A stretch of DNA of 64,000 nucleotides, from NCBI GenBank assembly GCA_025465095.1, contig JAODME010000012.1, forward strand, positions 150,428-214,427, read 5' to 3'. Below, piece after piece: positions 51,819 to 61,267 of this stretch. Source of the stretch: Microbacteriaceae bacterium. GTDB lineage: Bacteria > Actinomycetota > Actinomycetes > Actinomycetales > Microbacteriaceae. The first letter of the stretch is position 1. The number at the start of each line of letters is the position of its first letter. The position numbers and the translations under genes are program-made. Below the pieces are notes generated by a model that was not told the origin of the DNA, did not search any database, and worked only from the letters and a program-made list of their open reading frames with translations.

Positions 51819-52604
51819 ATGGCGGAACCAGCGGCGCGCGGCATCCGCACGGTGGTCCTGGCGGGCGGGCTGGCCATGCTGCTCGTCGCCTGTGACGCGG
51901 CTGCACCCGAGGCGGCATCGCCACCACCGAGGCCGGCTGGGAGCGTGTCGCCGAGCGCCGCGCCCATTCCTTCGCCGATTCTCCCGCCGACATTCGACCG
52001 CGCGCTCTATTCGGTCGATGATCCCGCGAGCATCTGGGTCGTCACCAACAAGGCCAGGCCGCTCGACCCGCTTGACCACGTTCCGCCCGACCTGGTGACC
52101 GCCGAGGTGCCCTTCTCGGCGAACTCCACAATGCGAGTCGCCGCGGCCCGGGCGATCGTGGAGCTGTTTGCCGCGGCCGCGCTCGAGGGTGCGGGAGACA
52201 TGCAGGTACAGAACGCGTACCGGTCATTCGAGAACCAGACGTCGCTCCACAACAGCCTCGTGGTTCGGCTTGGGCAGGAAAAGGCTCGAGCGCAGAGCGC
52301 CCGGCCGGGTTACAGCGAGCACCAGACCGGTCTGAGTGTGGACATCATCGCACTGCCGGAGGCCTGCTCGATCCAGGCCTGCTTCGGCGACACGGCCCAG
52401 GGCGCGTGGCTCGCGGAGAACGCCTGGCGATTCGGCTTCATCTTGCGCTACCCGGCCGACAAGACGCCGGTCACCGGCTACATCTACGAGCCGTGGCACT
52501 TCAGGTACGTCGGAGTGGAACTGGCAACCGAGATGCACGAGACCGGGCTGACGACGCTTGAGGAGTTCTTCGGGCTACCAGCGGCACCCGATTACGCCCG
52601 CTAG
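51819..52604 (+). CDS. D-alanyl-D-alanine carboxypeptidase lipoprotein, VanY/M15B
   Basis: This 261-residue protein has a lipoprotein signal with lipobox LVAC at Cys25, a Pro/Ser/Ala linker (about 26-58), and the M15B peptidase domain. Zinc ligands are seen in SEHQTGLSVD (His, Asp) and EPWHFRYVG (catalytic Glu, His). It trims the terminal D-Ala from peptidoglycan stem peptides at the outer face of the membrane. TAGGAT (51806-51811) is 7 nt before ATG 51819, so the transcript is likely leaderless. It ends 7 bp from the convergent pgm gene. Confidence 0.92.
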   Translation: MAEPAARGIRTVVLAGGLAMLLVACDAAAPEAASPPPRPAGSVSPSAAPIPSPILPPTFDRALYSVDDPASIWVVTNKARPLDPLDHVPPDLVTAEVPFSANSTMRVAAARAIVELFAAAALEGAGDMQVQNAYRSFENQTSLHNSLVVRLGQEKARAQSARPGYSEHQTGLSVDIIALPEACSIQACFGDTAQGAWLAENAWRFGFILRYPADKTPVTGYIYEPWHFRYVGVELATEMHETGLTTLEEFFGLPAAPDYAR

Positions 52605-52611
52605 CCTCCAG

Positions 52612-54231
52612 TCAGCCGTTCAGCGCCGCGTCGACGATGAGCCGCGCCTCCGCCTGCACCTGACGCAAGTGGTCCTCGCCGCGGAACGATTCCGCGTAGA
52701 TCTTGTACACGTCTTCGGTGCCGCTCGGCCGCGCAGCGAACCAGGCGTTCTCGGTGACGACCTTCACCCCGCCAACCGCCGCGCCGTTGCCCGGCGCCTC
52801 GCTCAGCCGAGCGAGAATCGGCTCGCCCGCGAGCTCCGTCGCGGTGATCGCGTCGCCGTTCAGCTTGCCGAGCGCGGCCTTCTGCTCTTTCGTGGCGACG
52901 GCATCCACCCGCTCGTAGACCGGCGACCCGAACCTGTCCGTCAGCTCCGCGTAGAGCTGCGTCGGTGTCTTGCCGGTGACCGCGAGGATCTCGCTGGCGA
53001 GCAGGGCGAGGATGATGCCGTCCTTGTCGGTCGTCCACGCGGTGCCGTCCATCCTCAGGAAGCTCGCGCCCGCCGACTCCTCCCCGCCGAACGCCACGGA
53101 TCCGTCGATCAGCCCCGGCACGAACCACTTGAAGCCGACCGGCACCTCCCACAGTCGGCGGCCAAGCGATTCGGCGACCCTGTCGATCATGGTGCTGGAG
53201 ACGAGGGTCTTCCCGATCGCGGCATCCGCAGCCCACCGCGGGCGATGGGTGTACAGATACTGCACGGCGACGGCGAGGAAGTGGTTCGGGTTCATCAGCC
53301 CACCGTCAGGGGTGACGATGCCGTGCCGGTCGGCGTCGGCGTCGTTGCCGGTGAGGATGTCGAAGTCGTCCTTGCGGGCGAGAACGGATGTCATCGCCGA
53401 CGCTGACGACGGATCCATCCGGATCTTGCCGTCCCAGTCGAGTGTCATGAACCCCCACTGCGGGTCGACGCGCGGGTTCACGACGGTGAGATCGAGGTCG
53501 TACCGCTCTGCGATGAGCTTCCAATAATTGACGCTGGCCCCGCCGAGCGGGTCGGCGCCGATCCGGATGCCGGCCTTCCGGATGGCGTTGAAATCGATGA
53601 TCGAGGCGAGGTCGTCGACGTACCTGCCGCGGAAGTCGTACGTCTCGACACCGCTCGGCTCAGCCATTTTGACGTCGTGATTGCCGTTCGCGATGAGCTC
53701 GTTGGCCCGGTTCGCGATCCAGCCCGTAGCGTCGCTGTCTGCAGGGCCGCCGTGAGGCGGGTTGTACTTGAACCCGCCGTCGCGCGGGGGATTGTGTGAG
53801 GGCGTGATGACGATGCCGTCCGCCTGATCATCGTGACCGGCAGCATTGTAGGAAATGATCGCGTGGCTCAGCGCCGGGGTCGGCACGTAGTCCTCGAAGG
53901 TGTCGACGAGCGCCCGCACTCCGTTCGCCTCGAGCACCTCGAGCGCCGTAGTTTCGGCGGGCCGTGACAATCCGTGCGTGTCCCGGCCGACAAAGAGCGG
54001 CCCCGTGATTCCCTGCCCTGCGCGGTACTCCACAATCGCCTGCGTGATCGCAGCGATATGGGTTTGGTTGAACGCGCCGTCGAGCGACGAGCCACGGTGG
54101 CCGGACGTGCCGAACACGACGCGCTGCTCCGGAATGGACACGTCCGGAATCCGCCGGAAGTATGCGGCGACGAGCTCGTGCACGTCGATGAGGTCGGTTT
54201 CCTGGGCCCTCTGGCCTGCGCGTGCGTTCAT
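52612..54231 (-). CDS. pgm: phosphoglucomutase (alpha-D-glucose phosphate-specific)
   Basis: This 539-residue enzyme interconverts glucose 1- and 6-phosphate, linking glycogen/trehalose metabolism and wall sugar synthesis to glycolysis. The phosphoserine loop TPSHNPP puts Ser145 at the active site, the metal loop is DADADRHGI, and the sugar-binding loop EESAG follows in [10 protein letters not shown]. Length is normal for the 540-residue class. It is convergent with vanY and divergent from pheA. Confidence 0.95.
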   Translation of the reverse strand: MNARAGQRAQETDLIDVHELVAAYFRRIPDVSIPEQRVVFGTSGHRGSSLDGAFNQTHIAAITQAIVEYRAGQGITGPLFVGRDTHGLSRPAETTALEVLEANGVRALVDTFEDYVPTPALSHAIISYNAAGHDDQADGIVITPSHNPPRDGGFKYNPPHGGPADSDATGWIANRANELIANGNHDVKMAEPSGVETYDFRGRYVDDLASIIDFNAIRKAGIRIGADPLGGASVNYWKLIAERYDLDLTVVNPRVDPQWGFMTLDWDGKIRMDPSSASAMTSVLARKDDFDILTGNDADADRHGIVTPDGGLMNPNHFLAVAVQYLYTHRPRWAADAAIGKTLVSSTMIDRVAESLGRRLWEVPVGFKWFVPGLIDGSVAFGGEESAGASFLRMDGTAWTTDKDGIILALLASEILAVTGKTPTQLYAELTDRFGSPVYERVDAVATKEQKAALGKLNGDAITATELAGEPILARLSEAPGNGAAVGGVKVVTENAWFAARPSGTEDVYKIYAESFRGEDHLRQVQAEARLIVDAALNG

Positions 54232-54360
54232 CGGTCCAGTCTGGCACCGCCCCGGTCGGAGATTCGGGAAAGTTGCCCGGTCGGATGGTTCTGCGGTGAG
54301 CCGGTGGCGCTTTGAGTGACATCAACTCCCGAGTTTCCGCCGGTGTCCTAGGCTCGGGGC

Positions 54361-55320
54361 ATGCCACAGCCGACCGGTGCACAGCCGACCCCCGACGACA
54401 CCTACAGCTACCTCGGGCCTGCGGGAACCTTTACCGAGGCGGCGCTCGCGCAGGTTCCGGCGGCGGCAGGCAAGCCTTGGCGCTCGGTCAACAATGTGGG
54501 GGAGGCATTGGATGACGTCGTCTCGGGTCGCAGCACTGCGGCGATGATCGCGATCGAGAACTCCGTCGAGGGCGGGGTGAGCGCCACGCAGGATGCGCTC
54601 GCGAACATCCCGAACCTCCGGATCATCGGCGAGTACCTTGTGCCCGTCAACTTCGTGCTTGTGGCACGAGCCGGCACTACCCTCGCCGACGTCAAGGTGA
54701 TCAACGCGCATCCGGTGGCCTACGCACAGTGCCACCGGTGGCTCGACGCGACGTTGCCCTCGCATGGGCACATCCCGGCGACCTCGAACGTGGCGTCCGC
54801 GTCCTCGCTGTTTGAGACCGACCTCGCCGACGCTGCGATCGCCCCGCCGAACATCACGGCCCATCACGACCTCGTCGTTCTCGCCGAGGACATCGGCGAC
54901 AATCCGAACGCGGTGACACGGTTCGTGCTCGTCAGTCGCACCGTTCCGACGCCGCCGGTCACCGGCGCCGACAAGACGAGCCTGATCGCGGAGCTTCCGG
55001 ATGACCGTGCCGGCGCCCTGCTCGAAATGCTCGAGCAGTTCGCCACCCGAGGCGTCAACATGAGCCTGCTCGAGTCGCGCCCCATCGGCGACGAGCTCGG
55101 CCGCTATCGGTTCGTGATCGACCTCGACGGTCACATCCTCGATGAGAGGGTGGCCGACGCGCTGCTCGGCCTCAAGCGGTTCAGCCCGCGGGTTACTTTC
55201 CTCGGTTCGTATCCGCGCGCGGACGAGGTGTCGATTGAGGTGAACGGGCGTTACGGCGACGATGCGTTCATCGAGGCGCGGGACTGGCTGCGCGGACTCA
55301 TCGCGGGCGAGCCGGAGTAG
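54361..55320 (+). CDS. pheA: prephenate dehydratase
   Basis: This 319-residue enzyme makes phenylpyruvate for phenylalanine synthesis. The catalytic domain starts YSYLGPAGTFTEAAL (about 17-31) and holds the conserved TRFVLVSR. The C-terminal ACT domain (about 215-290) has GALLEMLEQF and ESRP, which bind Phe for feedback inhibition. TAGGCT (54349-54354) is 6 nt before ATG 54361, so the transcript is likely leaderless and this start is secure. No chorismate mutase domain is fused. Confidence 0.95.
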   Translation: MPQPTGAQPTPDDTYSYLGPAGTFTEAALAQVPAAAGKPWRSVNNVGEALDDVVSGRSTAAMIAIENSVEGGVSATQDALANIPNLRIIGEYLVPVNFVLVARAGTTLADVKVINAHPVAYAQCHRWLDATLPSHGHIPATSNVASASSLFETDLADAAIAPPNITAHHDLVVLAEDIGDNPNAVTRFVLVSRTVPTPPVTGADKTSLIAELPDDRAGALLEMLEQFATRGVNMSLLESRPIGDELGRYRFVIDLDGHILDERVADALLGLKRFSPRVTFLGSYPRADEVSIEVNGRYGDDAFIEARDWLRGLIAGEPE

Positions 55321-55335
55321 TCGAGCCGCGTCTGC

Positions 55336-56457
55336 TCAGGCGACCTCAGGCACCTTGATCGTGAGAGCGAGCGGGTCCACCTCGGCCCGCAGGGCGACGA
55401 CGCGCCCGAACTCATCGCCGTCGAGCTCGAAGTCCTGTGCGCCGCCGAATCGGATCAGGATCTCTTTGCCCTTGAGGTAGCGCACGGTGCGGATCTCCTT
55501 GGTCATGCTCAAGATCTTGCGGCCGACCTGGCTTCGACGGAGCACGCCGTTCTCCCAGACGATCTTGATCCAGACCTGGATCCAGCCGATGAAGCCCTCG
55601 GGGCGAAGGGCGACGATGTCGAACTCGCCGTCGTCGACCGCCGCGTCCGGCAGCAGCAGAATGTTCCCGGGAAGCGACCCGCAGTTGCCGATGAGCACGG
55701 TGTGAACGCGGATCGTGCGGTTGCCCTGTCCGTCCAGGTTGTATCGGATGTTGACCCGGTTTCCCTCGATGAGCGACTTGCGCAGGGCATCGACGTACGC
55801 GATCCAGCCAACCTTCTTCTTGAGGTTGGGATCGGTATTCGCGATCATTTGAGCGTCGAGGCCGACGCCGGCCATCACCAGAAAGATGTAGCTCTCGCGC
55901 GAGGAGTCTTCACGCTGCACCTCGACGACCCCGAGGTCGATCTTCCGGTCGCCGCCCGTGAAGGCCGTGCTCACCGACTCGTCGAGGTTGTCGAGGGTGA
56001 GGTTGAGGTTGCGGGCGAGCAAATTGCCGGTGCCGGAAGGCAGCAGGCCGATGGGGACGCCGGAGCCCCGCAACGACTCGGAGACCGCGCGGACCGTTCC
56101 GTCGCCTCCCGCCGCCATCACGACATCCGCTCCCTGCGCCAGCGCGTCGCGGGCGACCTGCTTCCCCGGGTCCTCCACCGACGTCTCGAACCACAGGGTT
56201 TCGCCCCAGCCGGCCGCCCGCTCGGCTGCCAGCACGGACGCCCGCAGCACGTCGATGTCGACCTTGATGGGGTTGTAGATGACGGCGGCGACTTTCTGGG
56301 GCTCCGCGGGTGCGGACTTCCGCTCCTCGGTTTTGCGCGCGGTCTCCTCGGCGGCTGCTTTCTTGGCGGCCGCTTCGGCTTCGGGATCACGCGGGAGATC
56401 GGACGCATCAGCAGAAACGGGCGCGGATGGGGAAGGGTCGTTTGGGGAGTTGGCCAC
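55336..56457 (-). CDS. diacylglycerol kinase-family lipid kinase
   Basis: This 373-residue protein has the DAGK catalytic domain with GGDGTVRAVSESL (about 140-152) and PSGTGNLLARNL (about 163-174), and the C-terminal beta domain typical of YegS/DgkB-like kinases. It phosphorylates a lipid, perhaps diacylglycerol or a sphingosine-like base. A charged, Ala/Glu/Lys-rich N-terminal extension (about 1-60) precedes the domain. The start is GTG 56455-56457, the only plausible one before the intergenic region. It is divergent from serS. Confidence 0.9.
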   Translation of the reverse strand: MANSPNDPSPSAPVSADASDLPRDPEAEAAAKKAAAEETARKTEERKSAPAEPQKVAAVIYNPIKVDIDVLRASVLAAERAAGWGETLWFETSVEDPGKQVARDALAQGADVVMAAGGDGTVRAVSESLRGSGVPIGLLPSGTGNLLARNLNLTLDNLDESVSTAFTGGDRKIDLGVVEVQREDSSRESYIFLVMAGVGLDAQMIANTDPNLKKKVGWIAYVDALRKSLIEGNRVNIRYNLDGQGNRTIRVHTVLIGNCGSLPGNILLLPDAAVDDGEFDIVALRPEGFIGWIQVWIKIVWENGVLRRSQVGRKILSMTKEIRTVRYLKGKEILIRFGGAQDFELDGDEFGRVVALRAEVDPLALTIKVPEVA

Positions 56458-56495
56458 GCCTAAACCGTATCCGATGGCCCAACTAGTGTTAAGGG

Positions 56496-57761
56496 GTGAT
56501 CGATCTGCAACTTCTCCGCGACAATCCGGACGCCGTGCGCGCGTCGCAAGCAGCCAGAGGAGACTCGGTCGACCTTGTCGACAGCGCATTGGCGGCGGAT
56601 GCCGCGCGACGGAACGCCATCAGCAGCTTCGAAAACCTTCGGGCGAGCCAGAACGCGTTCGGCAAGCGTGTCGCCGCGGCGCCAAAGGAAGAGAAGCAAC
56701 AGCTTGTCGCGCAGGCGCAGAGCCTCGCCGCCGAGGTGAAGGCTGCGAGTCAGGCAGCAACGGATGCCGAAGCCGAGTTCGTGAGGCTCGTCGGCAGCAT
56801 CGCCAACCCGATCCTCGGAGGCGTTCCTGCCGGCGGCGAAGACGACTTCGTGTTGCTCAAAACCGTCGGCGAGAAGCCCGAATTCGACTTCGAACCACGC
56901 GATCACCTCCAGCTCGGCGAACTGCTCGGCGCGATCGACATGGGGCGAGGAGCGAAAGTGTCGGGGGCGCGATTCTCCTTCCTCACCGGAATCGGCGCTC
57001 GCCTCGAACTTGCGATCATGAACATGGGCCTCGACCGTGCTCTCGCAGGTGGGTTCATCCCCCTCATCACGCCGACCCTCGTCAAGCCGGAGATCATGCG
57101 GGGCACCGGGTTCCTCGGCGAGCACTCCGACGAGGTCTACCACCTGCCCGCCGACGACCTCTATCTCACCGGCACGAGCGAGGTGGCGCTCGCCGGTTTT
57201 CACGCGGACGAGATTCTTGATCTCACAGGTGGCCCGCTCCGCTACGCGGGCTGGTCGACGTGCTACCGCCGGGAAGCAGGGTCCGGCGGCAAGGACACCC
57301 GCGGAATCATCCGCGTGCACCAGTTCAACAAGCTCGAGATGTTCAGCTACGTGCTGCCCGAGAACGCGGAAGCCGAGCACGAGAGGCTGCTCGGCTACCA
57401 GGAGGAGATGCTGCGCGCGCTCGGGCTCAGCTACCGTGTCATCGACACCGCGGCCGGCGATCTCGGGTCAAGCGCGGCGAGAAAGTACGACGTAGAGGCT
57501 TGGGTTCCCACTCAGGGTGCGTACCGCGAACTCACGAGCACGAGCAACTGCACGACGTATCAGGCCAGGCGCCTCGACATCCGTTACCGCACCGAGTCCG
57601 GAAAGACCGCGCCGGTTGCGACCCTCAACGGCACCCTCGCCACGACACGCTGGATCGTCGCGATCCTCGAGACGCATCAGCGGGTAGACGGCTCGGTCGT
57701 GGTTCCGGATGCCCTGCGCCCGTACCTCGGCGGAGTCGAACTGATCGAGCCGATCGGATGA
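56496..57761 (+). CDS. serS: seryl-tRNA synthetase
   Basis: This 421-residue class II synthetase charges tRNA-Ser. It has the N-terminal coiled-coil arm (about 30-105), motif 2 in [21 protein letters not shown] (in part, about 256-276) and motif 3 near the C-terminus, with [12 protein letters not shown] (about 348-359). TAGTGT (56484-56489) is 6 nt before GTG 56496, so a leaderless transcript is likely. It overlaps the HAD gene by 4 bp. Two tRNA-Ser genes lie 0.9 and 2.5 kb downstream. Confidence 0.97.
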   Translation: MIDLQLLRDNPDAVRASQAARGDSVDLVDSALAADAARRNAISSFENLRASQNAFGKRVAAAPKEEKQQLVAQAQSLAAEVKAASQAATDAEAEFVRLVGSIANPILGGVPAGGEDDFVLLKTVGEKPEFDFEPRDHLQLGELLGAIDMGRGAKVSGARFSFLTGIGARLELAIMNMGLDRALAGGFIPLITPTLVKPEIMRGTGFLGEHSDEVYHLPADDLYLTGTSEVALAGFHADEILDLTGGPLRYAGWSTCYRREAGSGGKDTRGIIRVHQFNKLEMFSYVLPENAEAEHERLLGYQEEMLRALGLSYRVIDTAAGDLGSSAARKYDVEAWVPTQGAYRELTSTSNCTTYQARRLDIRYRTESGKTAPVATLNGTLATTRWIVAILETHQRVDGSVVVPDALRPYLGGVELIEPIG

Positions 57762-58564
57762 CCGACGACGAGCGGCTCCTGATCGCGCTCGACATCGACG
57801 GCACGGTCATGCTTGAAACCGGAGAGATAAGCGACGCCGTGATTGATGAGGTGCGCCGGGTACGTGATATCGGACACGAGGTGATGGTGTCGACCGGGCG
57901 GTCCGTCTCGATGACGCTGCCCGTCATCGAGCGGCTGGAGCTGACACCGGAATTCGTGGTGTGCTCGAACGGCGCGATCACTCTCAAGCGCGACGCGAGT
58001 GCGCCGACCGGATACTCGCGCGAATATGTCGAGACCTTCAATCCCACCCAAGTGCTCACGACGATCCGGGGCAGCCTCGAGCAGGCGAGCTACGCGGTGG
58101 AGGACGAGACAGGGCTATACCGCTATCACGGTTCTTTTCCGGATGCCTCGCTCGGCGCTTGGAGCGAGAAAGTGGAATTCGAACAGCTGCTCACTCAGGA
58201 TGCGACCCGCGTCGTGGTCATCTCGCCGCAGCACGACACGGAAGAGTTCCTGGCCATCGTCGAGCAGATGGGGCTGCACCGGGTCAGCTACAACGTCGGC
58301 TGGACGGCCTGGCTCGACATCGCCCCGGACGGGGTCAATAAGGCGACCGCAATGGAGCGCGTGCGCGCCGAACTCATGATTCCCCGGAGCAGGGTCGTCG
58401 CGATCGGCGACGGGCGCAACGACATCGACATGCTCGAATGGGCGGCCGCCGAAGGACGCGGAATCGCAATGGGCCAGGCGCCAGAAGACGTCCGCGCGGC
58501 CGCGAACCACTTCACGGGGACCGACCTCGAAGACGGCGTGGCGAAGGCACTCAGAAGGCTCTGA
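57758..58564 (+). CDS. HAD-superfamily hydrolase, Cof type
   Basis: This 268-residue phosphatase has the nucleophile motif ALDIDGTV (about 9-16), the Ser/Thr motif in VSTGRS, and [10 protein letters not shown] (about 212-221) near the C-terminus, with a Cof-type C2 cap. It dephosphorylates sugar phosphates or other small molecules. Its ATG overlaps the serS stop by 4 bp (ATGA), so it is translationally coupled to serS; this pairing is common in actinobacteria, but the reason is not clear. Confidence 0.9.
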   Translation: MTDDERLLIALDIDGTVMLETGEISDAVIDEVRRVRDIGHEVMVSTGRSVSMTLPVIERLELTPEFVVCSNGAITLKRDASAPTGYSREYVETFNPTQVLTTIRGSLEQASYAVEDETGLYRYHGSFPDASLGAWSEKVEFEQLLTQDATRVVVISPQHDTEEFLAIVEQMGLHRVSYNVGWTAWLDIAPDGVNKATAMERVRAELMIPRSRVVAIGDGRNDIDMLEWAAAEGRGIAMGQAPEDVRAAANHFTGTDLEDGVAKALRRL

Positions 58565-58655
58565 ATGCGCTTGACCGAAAGGATTTCGAACGCGCACCCC
58601 GCACCCGAGCGCGCTCCCCGACGATCTTTCGGTTAGGATCGGGCCTGAACTTGTG

Positions 58656-58740
58656 GGAGGGCTGTCCGAGCGGCCGATGGAGCCAGTCTTGAAAACTGGT
58701 GGGCAGAAATGTCTCGTGGGTTCGAATCCCACGCCCTCCG
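58656..58740 (+). tRNA. tRNA-Ser (anticodon UGA)
   Basis: The 85-nt sequence folds as a type II tRNA. Acceptor GGAGGGC (58656-58662) pairs with GCCCTCC (58733-58739), with discriminator G 58740. The anticodon stem CCAGT/ACTGG encloses loop CTTGAAA, with TGA at 58690-58692. A long variable arm and TTCGAAT T-loop are present. CCA is not encoded. Its 3' end is repeated 55 bp downstream. Confidence 0.97.
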
Positions 58741-58807
58741 CGTTGCGACTGAGAGCTGTGCAGCAGGGGCACGGATTGCAGAATCACGCCCTCCGTGTTG
58801 CGACTGA
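58724..58807 (+). repeat. direct repeat of tRNA-Ser 3' end and flank (possible att scar)
   Basis: Bases 58724-58752 (the last 17 bases of the tRNA plus 12 bases after it) recur at 58781-58807 with a 2-base deletion and one C-to-T change. The core ACGCCCTCCGYGTTGCGACT is shared. Offset is 55 bp. Such duplications of a tRNA 3' end arise at attachment sites when an element integrates and is lost, or by local tandem duplication. Confidence 0.7.
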
Positions 58808-58872
58808 CAGGCTGCGGAATCCCGCCCCTGCTATGCCTGAGCCCGGCCGGGACATCGACGAAAGGACCGACG

Positions 58873-60168
58873 TTGAGCGATACACGCCAACGCACGAACA
58901 GGTCTCTCGAGCGCACTCCGATAGCCCGGCACGGACAGCTCACGACACCGAGTCGTTTCCTCCTCGCCGTGCGTTTCGTCGCCGCCACTCTTGTCGTCGT
59001 GTTCCTCGCGGGAGCCTCGGTTGCCTCCATCGCGGTCTCCCAGCTCGCAGGGAACATCGAGAGTGTCGATCTGGTCGCCGGTGAAGGCGAGGAGAAGCTC
59101 GCGGCGCCGGTGCTCGGCAAGTTCGAGGGCGGATTCAACCTCCTCATCGTCGGCAGCGATGTGTGTGACAACCCCGATGGTTGCGCGGACCGCAGCGCCG
59201 AACTCAACGATGTGACAATGCTTCTCCACGTCGCTGAAGACCAGTCGAGTGCGGTGGCCGTCAGCATTCCTCGCGACCTCGTCGTTCCGATCCCCTCCTG
59301 TCCGACAGCGGACGGCACGGGCAGCTTCAACTCGATGTCGGCGCAACCGATAAATTCCAGCCTGTCCTATGGCGGTCTCGCCTGCACCGTGCTCACTGTG
59401 GAGGCGCTGACCGGCCTAGACATCCCGTACGCGAGCCTCATCACCTTCAACGGCGTGATCGAGATGACCAACGCGGTCGGTGGTGTGGACATCTGCATCG
59501 ATGCCCCGATCAGGGACCCCGGGGCCAACGGCCTCAATCTGCCGACTGCCGGCATTCACACTCTTCAGGGAGAGTCCGCGCTCGGATTCCTCCGCTCCCG
59601 CTACGGGGTCGGCGACGGCAGCGACCTCGGCCGCATCAGCTCTCAACAGCAGTACTTGTCCTCCCTGGTGCGCAAGGTGAAGAGCGACAGCACGTTGACC
59701 GATGTCGGGCGGCTTTTCGGGCTCGCTCAGGCCGCGACCGCGAACATGAAGTTGTCGAGCAGCCTCGCGAACATCAACACGATGTCGTCAATGGCGCTGA
59801 TCCTCAAGGACGTTCCGCTCGAGAAGATCACCTTCGTTCAGTACCCTGGGGTCACCGGGCAGGGTGGGATCTACGCGGGAAAGGTCGCCCCGATCAAGGC
59901 GCAGGCCGAAGAATTGTTTGCGAAGATCTCGTCGGACGTGCCGTTCACGACCTCCGGTACCGGGCTCGGTGCCACGCTGGCTGAGGACGAGGCGCCCGAG
60001 CCGGTCGCGCCTGCACCGGATGCCCCGGCTCCCGGCCCCGAGACGCCGACGACCGACGTGCCGGTCGATCCTTCGGCGCCGCCCGCCGCACCAGAGGTCG
60101 ATGTGCTCAAAGGGGTCAAGGGCCAAACAGCCGCGGACGAGACGTGCGCGAAGGCCTATCAGGGCTAG
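58873..60168 (+). CDS. LytR-CpsA-Psr (LCP) family wall-polymer ligase
   Basis: This 431-residue protein has a short cytoplasmic N-terminus, one membrane helix (about 29-55) and an extracellular LCP domain (about 90-330) with the conserved SIPRDLVV and LRSRYGVGDGSDLGRISSQQ. It attaches anionic polymers such as arabinogalactan-like or teichoic acids to peptidoglycan. The C-terminal part (about 375-425) is Pro/Ala-rich. TTG 58873 is chosen because GAAAGGA lies 6 nt upstream; the longer open frame would run through the tRNA repeat. It lies between two tRNA-Ser genes. Confidence 0.88.
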   Translation: MSDTRQRTNRSLERTPIARHGQLTTPSRFLLAVRFVAATLVVVFLAGASVASIAVSQLAGNIESVDLVAGEGEEKLAAPVLGKFEGGFNLLIVGSDVCDNPDGCADRSAELNDVTMLLHVAEDQSSAVAVSIPRDLVVPIPSCPTADGTGSFNSMSAQPINSSLSYGGLACTVLTVEALTGLDIPYASLITFNGVIEMTNAVGGVDICIDAPIRDPGANGLNLPTAGIHTLQGESALGFLRSRYGVGDGSDLGRISSQQQYLSSLVRKVKSDSTLTDVGRLFGLAQAATANMKLSSSLANINTMSSMALILKDVPLEKITFVQYPGVTGQGGIYAGKVAPIKAQAEELFAKISSDVPFTTSGTGLGATLAEDEAPEPVAPAPDAPAPGPETPTTDVPVDPSAPPAAPEVDVLKGVKGQTAADETCAKAYQG

Positions 60169-60253
60169 CCGGCGTTCGTTCAGGCATCATCGGTCGGGAC
60201 GCTATGATTGCTGACGAGCATTGCGCGGCAACGGGCCGTGCTCATAGCCACTT

Positions 60254-60343
60254 GGAGACGTCGCATAGTTCGGCCTAGTGCACCACCCTGCTAAGGTGGA
60301 GAACCCTTAATGGGTTCCGTGGGTTCAAATCCCACCGTCTCCG
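60254..60343 (+). tRNA. tRNA-Ser (anticodon GCU)
   Basis: The 90-nt sequence is a type II tRNA. Acceptor GGAGACG (60254-60260) pairs with CGTCTCC (60336-60342), discriminator G 60343. Anticodon stem CCACC/GGTGG surrounds CTGCTAA, so the anticodon is GCT (60290-60292). A long variable arm with ACCC/GGGT and T-loop TTCAAAT follow. CCA is not encoded. It decodes AGC/AGU codons. Confidence 0.97.
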
Positions 60344-60532
60344 CTCAATAACTTCCGGTTGAACGCTGCGTTGTTTGCGCATACGCCGAATACCGAGGAT
60401 TCTCCGCCTGTGAAAAGGGAGAACGTAGAGTCAGGTTCCGGTCACGGGTGCATCGACGCTCGTGACCGGCGCGCGAAAGGCAGCGGTTGACTGACTGTGG
60501 GCGTCAGCTGGGCGATCTGCGTGGAAAAACGG

Positions 60533-60766
60533 CTAGGTGGGGCAATTGATGCGCGTCGGTGTCCTCGCGTCGCCGCGCCGCACGTGATGTTCCTCCATCG
60601 GGCGCCCGCATACGGGGCACTGCGGATTCACCGGTGCAACATACCGCTCCTCAGGGTGACCGGCGCCGAGTTGCGCCGGCCCAGCGATTGGATAGAGGAA
60701 GCGATTGATGCGGTTCCAGAAGCCCGGTCGCCCATCGAAGGGGTTCGTCGGTTTTACTTTGCGCAC
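60533..60766 (-). CDS. small zinc-ribbon-like hypothetical protein, 77 aa
   Basis: This 77-residue protein begins with a basic N-terminus and RFLYPIAGPAQLGAG (about 23-37). It ends with CPVCGRPMEEHHVRRGDA followed by TPTRINCP, so CxxC with a downstream His pair and Cys could bind zinc. The pattern is familiar from small conserved actinobacterial proteins of unknown role. It is divergent from the OhrR-like regulator, with only 31 bp between the two starts, so the regulator may also control it. Confidence 0.7.
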   Translation of the reverse strand: MRKVKPTNPFDGRPGFWNRINRFLYPIAGPAQLGAGHPEERYVAPVNPQCPVCGRPMEEHHVRRGDARTPTRINCPT

Positions 60767-60772
60767 GATTAC

Positions 60773-60791
60773 TTAGTGTACTCGCTAATAT
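60773..60791. promoter_or_regulatory. inverted repeat and promoter of the OhrR-like gene
   Basis: TTAG (60773-60776) and CTAA (60785-60788) form a small inverted repeat with 8-nt spacing overlapping TAATAT (60786-60791), a -10 box 6 nt before ATG 60798. The 31-bp divergent region is AT-rich compared with its surroundings and is likely the regulator's own operator. Confidence 0.5.
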
Positions 60792-60797
60792 GATGAC

Positions 60798-61238
60798 ATG
60801 GAAGACCTTCTCGCTCTGGACCGGCAGGTGTGCTTTGCTCTCGCCGCAGCAAGCCGCCGAGTTATCACGATGTATCGTCCCGTGCTGGAGCCTCTCGGGC
60901 TCACTCACCCTCAATACCTCGTGATGCTCGCCCTGTGGGAAAACAGTCCCCGCAAGGTGCACGAGCTCGGAGACGCGCTCGTGCTCGATTCGGCGACACT
61001 CAGTCCATTGCTCAAGCGGCTTGAAACCTCCGGCCTCCTCACTCGGCACCGGAATGCCGTCGACGAGAGAGCTCTCGACGTAGCCTTGACGGAAAAGGGC
61101 GCTGCACTGCGTGCGCAGGCCGAGAGCGTGCCAGGGCAGATTGTCGATCGCCTTGGGCTGTCGATCGATGAGCTCGAAGCGATCCGGAGCAACCTCAACG
61201 TGCTGCTTGCCGCGAGCACCTCCCAACCGCTGGTATAG
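60798..61238 (+). CDS. OhrR-like MarR-family regulator
   Basis: This 146-residue regulator has the OhrR-type N-terminus LDRQVCFALAAASR, where the Cys at residue 12 is at the position of the peroxide-sensing cysteine, then YRPVLEPLGLTHPQYLVMLALWE and the winged helix (about 55-95). It probably senses organic hydroperoxides. No ohr peroxidase gene is adjacent, which is unusual; the divergent zinc-ribbon protein is the only close neighbour. TAATAT lies 6 nt before ATG 60798, so it is likely leaderless. Confidence 0.87.
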   Translation: MEDLLALDRQVCFALAAASRRVITMYRPVLEPLGLTHPQYLVMLALWENSPRKVHELGDALVLDSATLSPLLKRLETSGLLTRHRNAVDERALDVALTEKGAALRAQAESVPGQIVDRLGLSIDELEAIRSNLNVLLAASTSQPLV

Positions 61239-61267
61239 TCTCTAAGGCGGCTTTCGGGCCGCACGAT

